A stretch of DNA of 64,000 nt from Perkinsus olseni (taxonomy: Eukaryota; Perkinsozoa; Perkinsida; Perkinsidae): assembly GCA_013115135.1 (NCBI GenBank), contig JABANP010000012.1, positions 248,001-312,000 on the forward strand, written 5' to 3'. Of the stretch, positions 53,511 through 63,479 are shown piece after piece. A model generated the notes under the pieces. That model saw only the letters and a program-made list of their open reading frames with translations. It was not told the DNA's origin and made no database searches. Numbering within the stretch: position 1 is the stretch's first letter; every line of letters begins with the position of its first letter. A program made the translations under genes and the position numbers.

Positions 53511-55035
53511 ATGGACCGTCAGATCGACCTGATAGTGTCTGCCTTGAGAGCCCTCCTCCCTAGTCTGAAGGAAGTAGTACCGCTACTCCCGACGGTCCCC
53601 ATCAGTGGCTTCCTATAGGTGTATCTCCGACATGACGATCACGTTACTCGTTCCCTTGAGTTCCTTCCCACCATCCGACCTCATCTCCTCTGGTCAGCCG
53701 GTCAGGGAGCCTCTGCAAGGCATCGGCCTCCCCGGCGGAGCGAAGGTCAGGATGGACCCCGCGAGTGGATTATCCCTGCCCGGTAATGAGTGTCTTCCAT
53801 GGGAAGCGGGTGATCTCCATGGCAGCTCATCCGATGAGAAGCGCTGAGTTGATACGTCGACTGCCGACTCTGCTGCGCTTGGCCCGGCCCGAGGCGACCC
53901 GAAGGAAGGTCTTGGCGGTCCACGCGGCTGCTGCAGAGTTGGCTGTTTCGATGGCCAAGTTGGCGGAGGAAGGGGAAAATGACGCCAACGATCGGGTAAT
54001 GAACGGGCCATTCTTCGCCTGTGTTTACGAGAATCGTAGCTTGATCATCGCATCGAGCAGAGTGAGCGGGAGCCTCTTGAAGCGATTCACTTGGTGGACC
54101 GCGGGTAGAATAGTAGTGCGGCAGGATCGCCACAAAGTATTGATACTCATTATAATGGAAGCTTCTCGGATATGATCTGACCTTCTCCGTCGCCCTGTTG
54201 TTTCGGCGCTGAGCGTCCGTGAGTGAGTTCGTCGATATCCTCCAGGATGGCCTCTTGCCGTTCTCTCCGCTCAGGTCATGGTCCTTGCGGTAGAGCAATC
54301 GAAACAGCTGTGCGAAGCGCTGGAGGGTACGATAGGAATTAATGGTATCCGAAGTCGCATTATGGTTCAACACGATGTTCCACGACTGTGGCTGCGGGAC
54401 AGGGGAGATGAAGATGGTAGTATGTGGGGAAGGGCGGATTACATCGCAGCTCGGCTGCCGGTACTGCGGTATGAGACCGGCCATTGAGATTTCATTGGAA
54501 CCTCTGACGAATGCCGGGGTGCCTATGGACTAGCACATGGATCCACCGCAGTCGGTAGACGAGTCGCCGTCGAGACCCTTCCTTGGCCTCGCGATTCCCT
54601 TTCCGATGCATCGTCCGCGGTGCGGGCACTGATCGAACTATTGGATTTGCCTCATTTCGTATGAGGCTGGTGAGTTACTATTGGAGTGGTACCTGTAGAT
54701 AACTCACCGACAATACATTTTCTCAGCATCGTGGTTTCCCTGACCGGTGCGTCATTGAACGGAACTCATTTCGAATCAGGCCGGCGAGTTCGATTTGGCC
54801 ATCGTCTCTCCGCCGCCATCCACGGGCTCCGACGTGGAGGCTTTGAAGGAGCTTCTGACTCTGGCGGCCAGTCAACTCGTGCCTGGAGGAGTGATGGTCC
54901 TCTGTGGTGTTGATGAAGTACCCCGGTGCCTCTGCTGAGCTTCGCTCCGCCATTTTTCCCCTTCAGATGAGGTACATTCGTTTTCAGAAGCTCCTACTGC
55001 AGGCTCTGGCACCCCGGCGCAGCACTCTGATGTAG
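53511..55035 (+). CDS. Protein with C-terminal methyltransferase-like segment, multi-exon
   Basis: ATG at 53511 gives MDRQIDLIVSALRALLPSLK with EVVPLLPTVP. Helical exons follow (HPMRSAELIRRLPTLLRLAR and VLAVHAAAAELAVSMAKLAE, 53820-53990), then VSEFVDILQDGLLPFSPLR, VAVETLPWPRDSLSDASSAV with RALIELLDLP (54560-54660), and FDLAIVSPPPSTGSDVEALK with ELLTLAASQLVPGGVMVLCG (54784-54915). The last resembles strands 4-5 of a class I SAM-dependent methyltransferase, but the GxGxG SAM-binding loop was not found. A final exon after the intron ending CCCCTTCAG (54966) reads MRYIRFQKLLLQALAP to a stop at 55033-55035. That intron contains an exact GCTTCGCTCCGC. Function uncertain. Confidence 0.45.
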
Positions 55036-55260
55036 GTCCCCTCCTGAGCGCTCGATAGTAAATTCTCAGTGTAATATACTACTATCCTTGATATGGATAT
55101 TTTACAAGGTTGGTTAACAACAGTAATATTAAAATAACAACATATATAATATCCACATGTAGTCCAATAAATTTGGTACCGCACTTTCCAATACTCGTTG
55201 AAGTAATTTATCCTGTCATATACGTGCATTATTACTAATAATTTATTGGGTGTTATGCCA
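55036..55260. other. AT-rich island
   Basis: About 200 bases strikingly richer in A and T than the surroundings, with runs such as AACATATATAATATCC and CTAATAATTTATTGGG, between two GC-balanced genes. No nuclear-type coding pattern. Could be a promoter or origin-like region, a transposon remnant or a nuclear copy of organellar DNA. Confidence 0.6.
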
Positions 55261-55386
55261 TACCAATTTTTTCCCGTCCTAGATACGAATCCACCGGCTG
55301 TGCAGATTTTCCCATCCCGTTGGTATCTTCTGGTCGGGATAGCTGCGCCCATCGAATCTTGGCTGTGCGTGTTGGAGAAGATATGG

Positions 55387-58300
55387 ATGAATTATAGCAT
55401 GCTGATGATGTTTCCGTTGTTACCGTTTCTTCATGGTGTGGCATTGTGTTCGAGTAGGGTATGGTTTCACGAGAGGTGAGCTTACCGGAAGAAGCTGCCT
55501 TTGTTGCAGTGTTTTTTACTGTCCAATCTAGTGGTGGTGGTCTAGATGTTCGTCAGCTTGTTTAGAGTGGCGATAGTGTTCCAAGTGCTGTTCGTCTGCA
55601 CCCTAGGACTGCACCCAGATGAGGCTAGAAAGTAGTATCTTCGGCTTGACCATGCAAGATACAAAATAGGTCAAGTTGTGGCACGCGTGATCGATGCTCG
55701 TTGCTTAAGGTACGATTGGTTCATGCGTAACATAGGAGGTGTATCAGCCGTACCTGAAGTCCTCCCAAGCGGGGACGTCTTCCTTGGCACCGATGAGGGT
55801 GTCATCGCCGTACTAACTTCAGGCCTGTGTTCATCAGATCTCATCTCCACCTGCTCAGGTCCTCGCCAAGGACACTGGTCTCCTTCAGTGGCGCACGATA
55901 GTATCCCCTAAGTCACAGGTGCTGGACGTTCACGCTATCGGAAAGTCCAACGTCGGCCTAGTGCAGACCGCGAAGGGCCAGGTGCGGTTGTTGGGACTGT
56001 TGTATATTCATTTCTCTACTGTTTTCGGGTAGCGCTCTTGATGACCAGTCTCCTCCATGGTGCTGTATGCTCGTCCCCGTGGGGTTGAGGATTGGTTCCT
56101 CTCTCTCACACTCCTGGCTGGACAATGTTATCTTTCCGTACAGTTTTATTTCTTGTTCAGCTCTTCGCCGTAGACCTCAAGAACGGTAACATTATTCGTG
56201 AGCTCACTACATCGAGGGTTATCAACTTTGACGTCTGCGAGAGTTCGAAGAAGCAGCAGCCTCTCATCCATGTTGGCTGCGTCGACGGCCACTGTAAGTC
56301 TAGCAATGATCATCATCACTCCACCCTGCGTACGCCTTATTTACTCAGATATCTTCGACCTTGAGAATGCCGAGCTGAAGCAGCCTGAGAACAATAGCAT
56401 TCCGACAGCGGTAGTATTTCAAGATTCGCTGCGAAAGACTTGACCGATAATTTTGTTGTAGGTCTCTTGCCCTAGACAGAAGGGCAAGTCTGCTGTAGTG
56501 TTCTCGAACGAAGCCCTTGCTGAGGCGACCGCTGTGTTCGTAGATGGGGATGCACTGCACGCTCGAGTCAGCCCTACCCAGGTAGACGAGTTGCGGATGA
56601 GTTGGTATCGTTGCAAATATACTGCTTGTAGATCCGAAGATATATGATGTCTAGCGGCAAGCCGATGCCTTCGATCAACACGACTACCTCTGAGGAAGCG
56701 GACTTCATAATGAGAGAGCTCAAGTTCCCAACCCTAACCAGGGGACACGAGTTCGAGGTGGGGGAAATGTGGTATTAGGAAATGCATTCGCGAGTAGCCA
56801 AAATGTCGCTTTTCTCCGAGTCTTCTATTAGTATCGATAATATCCCTCTGTGAGCTGTACCAAAATTTATGCAGCCCTTCTGGGATGAAAGTGCACTTGA
56901 GATCGTTCGAAGAGTCTGACAACGAGATCGCATCTCTCCCTTCGCCCTGATGACAGAATTTTGACGGCTTCTCGATAAACCAAAAGCAACGCTGAGAAGT
57001 CGTATCGAAGTTCCAAGGAGATTGCGTGACAGATGCTCGAGCAGCCGAAGAGCTTCATGAAGGGTGACCATGTGTATACCATGAAAGTTGGCAATGATAG
57101 GCAGTTCGAAATAAACTTCTGGATGGTAATAATACCCACCTGCCTGGATAGAACCGGGGACCTTCGGATTACTCAGATCTCTCATTGCGCATGAAGAAGG
57201 GCAAGGAAGTTCTATGGACTCGAGAGGAGAGTCTGTCGAAGCCGGCTCAAGTGGTGACTCTCACTGAAGGTGATAATATCGGTCTCTGAGCTCTTCCATT
57301 GTCTCGGACAATCGCTTCCGCCAGGCTGTTGATTCAATCCTTCGCTGGTCACGCGTGTCGTTTGTGCTGCTCTTTTTCATGCCATAATTTCCTCAGCTCG
57401 GTCTGGTAACGGCGCCTCTGTTGGCGGCCTCATGGACATCATCCCCACATCCTCCGCTGAACTACAAGTGCTTCTGGCCAAGGCGGGTGAGTGGTTTGAT
57501 AACAAAGTGCAGAGTAAGACGTTACTGCACTCCACCGTTCTTACCGAGGATGGCTCGCTATGGTGTAGGCATCGGCCAGCAGCAGCAACAGCCCTTCTCC
57601 AGCGAGCCTGCGCCTCTCGAGACGGCGATCAACGGGGTAGTCCTCGGCAGGCAGCCGGGCAATGAGGTAGCGGTAACGCTCGATTTTTGTAGTGATGGTG
57701 ATGTTGTTTAGCGTCAATTGGCTAACCTGATCGGCCCTCATTTGAAGATCGGCGTGGTTCTGTCTGAGACGGGAAAGCTTTTCGCTCTTGATTTGGCTAC
57801 ATCAGAGATTCTATGGTCGAGGATGGAGAGCAAGGATTGCGTCATTGATCGGTAATGATGGTCGCGGGTTCGATCCCTGGTAGCTGCCTTTTTTCAGCGT
57901 CAAGAATGGCCCTAAGATCTGGTTGCGAGTATCGCACTCGAATGGAAAATATGACTTCATCGAACCCACGACAGGTGATAATACCTCGGCCTCTGTCCGC
58001 CAGCTGTCAATCGTTGAAGATCGGGCTTGTTGCGTGGCTTGGACGGATCCCTACCCAAGCTTCCTCTATGGAAGTTTAGTCGAGCGGCGCGACTAAAGTT
58101 AGATATGAAGTTCCTATGAGAAAAGTATTGCCTGGATCGCGTCCTATCGTGAGCTAGAGTTTGAGAATGTGTGCGTTCTCTGCTACCTTTCAAGATGTCT
58201 ATTTTGATCGGATCGTTCGATCGAAATACACATATCATGGAACGTCTGGCGTCATATCATCAACGGATATCGGGTTCGAATGACTTCAACGTTGTACCAT

Positions 58301-60656
58301 TCTGGGAAGCTTATCTGGCTCGGGAACAGCGGATTTTGCGGCTTTGTGAATGCACGCCCCGACGTTGCATCATGCTGTCGTGATGAGCCTATTGTCCTCT
58401 GTAATTTCGCTGCGAAATTTTCGCAAACCGAGGTCTGATTTCAAAAATTTAATTTTCGAAATTTTTGCAAACCATCGTACGATATTTCGGATCAAACTCA
58501 TTTATTGACTTTGTTTGTGTAGGGAAGGTTGCTCAATCCGGCGATCTCCCCAGCAGCTCCAGCGGCCACACGTATGCTCTCAATGGTACCAACTTTGTCG
58601 GCTACTATGCTGGCAAGGAAGCCTGGACGCTTCGATTCAACGGTGAGGGGTTGCTCGTGGCCTCGCCGGGCGGCTGCCACGTTGTTGTTGGCAGATGAAT
58701 CGGAGAAGATAGTGTCCGTAGTGGAGCCAAGACAGGATTACTTCGCCCATGTGCCTGTGGTGGTGAAGAGTGATGCCTCGGTCCTGTACCGATATATCAA
58801 TGCTAATGTTATTGGTAATGAGGAGAGGGCTTGCCGCTTTCTTTGTGTTTCTTAGCTTCATACGTCACTGACTCACATGACAGTAGTTTTTTCCTCGAAA
58901 ATTTACCATGTAGCCCAATCGGTGTCGCCGTGCTAGGACAAGTCGACGTCGCACTTGGTTCACGGATACCTTGATATAATTTCCGCGTCTTTCATGTGGC
59001 TTCTCTGAATTCTCTTCTCCGTAAAACTCGGCTGGTCACTGGTTCACATAACAGTAGATTTTCCCTCGCAAATTAAGCATCACCCTCAGTGGGAGTGGCT
59101 GTGTCGGGACGATTGGCCGCGTGCTCGATGGTGTCGGGCAAGTCGTCGTCTCTCTTGATTCATAGAAACGTTTATGTGATTTTCGAGTCTCGTACGACGA
59201 ATGATGTACTTCTCGCAAAAAAAATCCTGTACTTGCTACCGATTGTCAGGCGTGGTGACGGAGAACTCGGAAGGGTATCTTTTCGTGAGGATAATCGATT
59301 CAGTCACGGGTGCCTTGGTCTACGAGACGAAGGTGAGAAGCGCGGATTTTTCCAATTTTGGGATCTCGAGTCAGATCCCCCACGCCTCGGACCCTATCAT
59401 GGTCCTCTTCGACAACTCTGCTGTAGTGTACTACCGTAACGAGAAGGCCAACAGGTATTTTGTGCTACTTTTACAGCGGCAACGAGTCTCGATGACAGAT
59501 ACGAGTTGTTGGTGGTTGATCTGTTCAAGGACAGGGACGACCATGGATTCTGGGAGACTATGAAAATGTCGCAGAAAGCGAGGGAGGACGGTGCTGTTGA
59601 AGGTAAGCATTGATGGTATCTTAGGTTGATCATGGTTGATTATAGGAAACGCCACGAGAGTATCGGCTTATGCCTTGGAGATGCCCATTGCTGCGGCACA
59701 GCAGTTTGTATTCCCCCAGCCTGGTAGTGAAGGGTGTCTTTTCTGTCTACCGGCCTCTCGTCGATGCCCTCGTGCGTTGCTCCAGCATGTCGCGCATAAG
59801 TGAATTCTCCCCTTGCATGACTTCTGTCCGGTACTGGTTGATGGAGGCATCCCTGTTTCGAAGCGTCTTTACTCACTCTCCTCTCAGTCACCAGTATTGG
59901 AGTGAGTACAACCCAGAAGGGCGTCACACCGCGAAGCGTCCTCTTCGGGTTGGCATCAGGGAAGGTCCTCGCCGTCAACAAGGATACAGTCCTCAACCCT
60001 CGTCGGCAGACATCGTGAGTCGCTCTAGCTTCTCCTCTCCCGCTCAAGAGTCACTGTTGGCGCCCTTCAGTAAACCTGTGAGTGATCGACCGGGCCGTCT
60101 ACAGAACGTAGCGTCGGACAAGGACCATGATGCTTCCCTTCCAGCGTAGGTGCCGAGCGGCTGCATGAGAACCTCCGCACCACTTTCTCGTCATGCACAG
60201 ACTCCGTTGTTCGCAGGTACGCGCCCCTAGTGCCGATGAAAGCCAATGACGTTGTTACCTACAATAATGAGGTGGAAGGGCTCAAGTTCATACGCACAAG
60301 TGAGCCAACGGATGATGTTGCTCACTGGGCGCTTTATGCTTCGTCGTCATCAGCTCCTACTCATTTCGAGTCGACATCCCTGTTGGTCCTCTTCGGTTTG
60401 GCTATGTACATGACCCCTACAAACACGGCTCAAAGATACGATGTGAGCGTCACTGCGCCACGAAATTCGGGCCATGCTTTCTGTTCAGTTGCTCGGTCCA
60501 GATTTCGACTACCCGCTCCTGACTGTTAGCATTGCAGTTGGTAAGGCTGACCATGGTGTTGCTCATGGAGAAAGATTCTTCTGTTCAGTTCTGGCGACAA
60601 TATTCATCACCACGAGAATGGCGTCCCGCAAGGCTCTGGAGAATCGATGGAAATAA
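55387..60656 (+). CDS. EMC1: ER membrane protein complex subunit 1, multi-exon
   Basis: Largest subunit of the EMC insertase; ER lumenal beta-propeller with one C-terminal membrane span. ATG at 55387 gives a signal peptide (MNYSMLMMFPLLPFLHGVAL). Then ARYKIG/YDWFMRNIGG, PSGDVFLGTDEGVIAVLTS, DTGLLQWRTIVSPKSQVLDV, VGLVQTAKGQVRLL, FAVDLKNGNIIRELTT, SLRMKKGKEVLWTREESLSK, VTSIGVSTTQKGVTPRSVLF with GLASGKVLAVNKDTVLNPRR, and the conserved end YDLLGPDFDYPLLTVSIAV, VLATIFITTRMASRKALENR, stop at 60654-60656. The C-terminal match to EMC1 is unmistakable. More than ten short introns; those at 57126-57176 and 57852-57897 carry tRNA-like sequence and that at 60443-60488 carries the GCGCCACGAAATT motif. Confidence 0.9.
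57126..57176 (+). repeat. Intron G: tRNA 3'-half-like sequence, antisense orientation
   Basis: 51-nt GT-AG intron of EMC1 preceding SLRMKKGKEV. The minus strand reads GTAATCCGAAGGTC followed by CCCGGTTCTATCCAGG, collinear with introns C and H; one T-loop base differs from consensus. Confidence 0.7.
57852..57897 (+). repeat. Intron A: T-arm-like sequence, sense orientation
   Basis: 46-nt GT-AG intron of EMC1 between VIDR and the next exon. It contains GTCGCGGGTTCGATCCCTGG and then TAGCTGCC before a T6 run and CAG, so the tRNA-like 3' end is followed by what would also be a Pol III terminator. Confidence 0.85.
60443..60488 (+). repeat. 46-nt EMC1 intron carrying GCGCCACGAAATT
   Basis: GTGAGCGTCACTGCGCCACG begins the intron and TTCTGTTCAG ends it; the flanking codons join as RYD/LLGPDFDY in frame. 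The 13-base motif also occurs at 19201, 39602 and 41488. Confidence 0.85.
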
Positions 60657-60872
60657 GCGGTCACTATTACGGCAAAGTTGATACTGAATGTTTCTACCTA
60701 TCATAAACTTCTTGCGTTCCTCAAGGGAATCTTCGCTGTGCGTGGAGACGACGGAGCCGGATTCTCCATCCCATTGCTCATGACGCACTGCTGACATTTT
60801 AGCCCAGTCTCGCGGTTCCCGCGGGTGGTCACAGCGGATATCGGCCGTCTAATGGTAATTCCGAGGTGCACG
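60657..60872. other. Short intergenic gap
   Basis: Between the EMC1 stop and the relict secreted-family copy; nothing recognised. Confidence 0.5.
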
Positions 60873-61181
60873 TTAGGCGCTATGATTGTGTTCCGTTGTC
60901 ATAGCCGTCCGGCAGTACGCCACACTGTTATCAGAAGGTTCAATTGTCCGTCTCCTGAGCATCCGAGAAGACCAGCGTTCAATATGGTATCTTGTGCCCT
61001 CTTCAGGCGTTCCCACGAGGGTCAGCTCATGCTCGCTGCTCACGACCTCTTCTTGCCATGCCAGCATGAAGGCGAGTGTGGGTGATGTTTCATGAAAAAG
61101 AGCACTCAGGGAGAATGTGTAGGCTGGGAGATCGTAGGACGTCCGAGGATCTACTCTAAGCCTCAAGAAGGCGAGCTCCAC
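60873..61181 (-). pseudogene. Relict N-terminal fragment of the secreted-protein family (copy 4)
   Basis: The minus-strand open frame contains PTLAFMLAWQEEVVSSEHEL with TLVGTPEEGTRYHIE and, further on, RRTIEPSDNSVAYCR. It lines up with LTLLLALEGEVVRGHRNP, VGESGAGTRYYFE and RQTVDGLSCEYVR of the intact copy at 62185-63084 in the same order and spacing, at about half identity. The rest of the protein is absent. An old, 3'-deleted paralogue. Confidence 0.6.
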
Positions 61182-61189
61182 GACTCTAA

Positions 61190-62184
61190 CTCAGTGTGTG
61201 CCTAGGCTTCGATGCTCTGATGTCAAATCAGAGGCGCGCGAGTATTTCTCACCAAGAAATCCTTGGGGGTAGGGTATCACTCTGCGCCTTCCCGAGATGA
61301 GGCTCTACCCCTCTCGTATTTGCACCACCTCCCTCTGAGGGAGGGCGTACTGAGACCAGTGAAATTCGAAGTTCGGTCCGGCTGAGCGGTAATCACTGTT
61401 CTAGAGGGGCCGGTGAAAGGGTTGTACAGCATCAGCGATTGAAGATACTCAATTTGGACCCGAGCCATCGGATATAAGTCTCCGCGACGCGGATTCCGCG
61501 TGGGATGACAATACTGCGGTGATAAGATGCTTGATCCTCGCCATTGTGTTGTCATTGAGATACACCGTGAGTGACTATCACTATGGAGGGGGAACACTGG
61601 TCGTCACAGCGGCCATTCGGAAATGCCCAGGGAACTATGATGAACAATAGTGATGCGTAGTATACATGATATAGTGACATCTTCAAACACTATAACGCTA
61701 TTAGGAATCCTAACTCAGGAGACCCCGTATGCAAAGTTCCAGGTCGGTATGAGATCTTGATAAGGAGTTTCGCTGGTGACACGAGAACCGCTCTCTAGAG
61801 TGCGCCTACTGTACACGGCCTGGTTGGATACGGGGTATCAACTTAGATCGTTTATCCAGCCGTTTTTTCCGGCTTTCGGCGGAAAATTCCGACTGCCAAA
61901 ACGTCCAATGCAAACTGCAACGAGAGAGCGATGATAAAGTAACAGCAGCATACGGCATTAGTCATGAAGGACGCGAAATCGAAATTGCCCGTTTTCCAAT
62001 GATCGCCACGTATCAATAATATGACATCGTAAATATATCGTTACCAACTTTCTGCCTCAAATTGTCTACTTCGCCGGCCTCTACGGGAATATAAAGACGT
62101 TGGCATGACGAACGAATCCCACAAAAGTTTTCGGCTCTCCTCCGCCTAATCAGTCAACATGAGGCCCGGCCCATCATCGGGCAT
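61190..62184. repeat. 3' flank of the secreted-family gene; direct repeat unit 1 (61555-62170)
   Basis: From about 61540 to 62170 this stretch aligns with 63480-64000 in the same orientation: GAGATACACCGT, CAAATTGTCT, TGTTGGCATGA and ATCAGTCAA occur in order in both. No coding sequence seen. The repeat is the downstream flank of the minus-strand gene at 62185-63084. Confidence 0.7.
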
Positions 62185-63084
62185 TCACTCTGCATCAGTT
62201 CCCTCGAGGAGTCCATACTTGAGAAAGTCCTTCCCGTACCTGCGGGAACTAGACAGAGATTTGCGGAGATAATCTAAGCGTCGCACAACGCGGGAGCTAG
62301 CAGCCTTGAGTTTGCTCTTAGTGGTCAAGAGGTCTGGTAGCCTCTCGATAGCGAATGGCTCGCCCTCAATGGTGTTGATTCTAGCATTCAAGAAGCTCTC
62401 TCTAGAACCGTTGAACTTCTCACGGTCAACAGGTTCCAGTAAGAGATGAGCTCCGCCAGATGGGTTCCGGTCTTTGTAGAAGGAACCTTGTATCGCCTTG
62501 CCAACCATCGCGTAGATAAACTCGTTGTAACGACCTCGGTTGGAAGCGTCCAACTTGACGCCTGTTAATTGTGACGCTCCATCGAACTCTACCGTTGCTT
62601 CCACTCCATCTTCATTGAACCCGTAGTATACACCGTTAGGAGCAGGCTCCTCAGCATCAGCCAGCAATAGCTGGTTTCCGGTCCACAGACTCTGTAAGAT
62701 GGGGAGGGTGAGGTTACCCAGAAACCGTTGCCCCAGAGGCGAGAGGACAAAGAAAGGGAATGGGTGGTTGGTGTTGCCTTGTGCCCGATAGCTTTTAGTG
62801 CCTTCCATGTCATCCACGCGGTATACAGCCAGATTGACTGCTTCAGGGTCTCGGCGAGGTCTCAGGCTATGTCTCACATACTCACAGGAGAGCCCATCTA
62901 CAGTTTGACGACCTAGCCTTTTCGCATAAAGGGACCCGTCCTCGGTCAGAGGTTCGAAATAATATCTCGTTCCCGCACCAGACTCGCCTACAATGACCGG
63001 ATTCCGATGGCCTCTCACTACCTCCCCCTCTAGGGCCAGCAGCAGAGTGAGGCTGAGGAAGGGGATCTGGCGATGCTGTGGCAT
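62185..63084 (-). CDS. Secreted-protein family copy 3, intact, function unknown
   Basis: A single 299-codon open frame from ATG at 63082-63084. N-terminal signal peptide (MPQHRQIPFLSLTLLLALEG), then VGESGAGTRYYFEPL, RQTVDGLSCEYVR, NLTLPILQSLWTGNQLLLAD, PAPNGVYYGFNEDGVEATVE, NEFIYAMVGKAIQGSFYKD, LLLEPVDREKFNGSRESFLN, ARINTIEGEPF, and a basic C-terminus (RRLDYLRKSLSSSRRYGKDF). It has few cysteines and no membrane span after the signal. I recognise no domain; three other copies in this window define the family, and this is the only undamaged one. Probably exported; a lineage-specific effector or cell-surface role is possible but unproven. No intron needed. Confidence 0.75.
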   Translation of the reverse strand: MPQHRQIPFLSLTLLLALEGEVVRGHRNPVIVGESGAGTRYYFEPLTEDGSLYAKRLGRQTVDGLSCEYVRHSLRPRRDPEAVNLAVYRVDDMEGTKSYRAQGNTNHPFPFFVLSPLGQRFLGNLTLPILQSLWTGNQLLLADAEEPAPNGVYYGFNEDGVEATVEFDGASQLTGVKLDASNRGRYNEFIYAMVGKAIQGSFYKDRNPSGGAHLLLEPVDREKFNGSRESFLNARINTIEGEPFAIERLPDLLTTKSKLKAASSRVVRRLDYLRKSLSSSRRYGKDFLKYGLLEGTDAE

Positions 63085-63479
63085 AAAACTGTGTGAAAGT
63101 GGAGACTAGGAGGATTTGGGTATTGCCCTTCGCACAGCACCCTTCTAGAGAGCCCGCCTTTTGGACTAGGCAGATACCCGGCCTGACGTGCACTACTGAT
63201 TTGGTGAGACGCAGAAAAACTTGGTTACCCGAAAACGTAAGCGTCTCCCAGGCGAGCGCGATACCCCTCGCGCTTGCCGTGAGTGATGCCTGCGCGAGGC
63301 TGCAGCGCAGTCTTCGAAGGTGTTGCCGAATTCTGAAGGCCGCAAGTCTTCTTACCCAGTTCATGGTACTGTCGATGCTCTAGGAGTCGCTGGCTGCGCC
63401 CTCTGAAGGCTTCTCATTCCGGTGCGTACCGATACCTCACCTTGCTTGAACTCTGTCCTGCAGAGGGCCTGTGCCACAG
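63085..63479. other. Upstream region of secreted-family copy 3
   Basis: Probable promoter region; no resemblance seen to the upstream duplicated block of copies 1 and 2. Overlapping open frames on both strands have no recognisable domain. Confidence 0.4.

Noticed and set aside
58240..58300. GGGTTCGAATGAC as another intronic tRNA-like motif
   Set aside because: The B-box consensus ends early (no CC) and splice sites around it in EMC1 were not identifiable.
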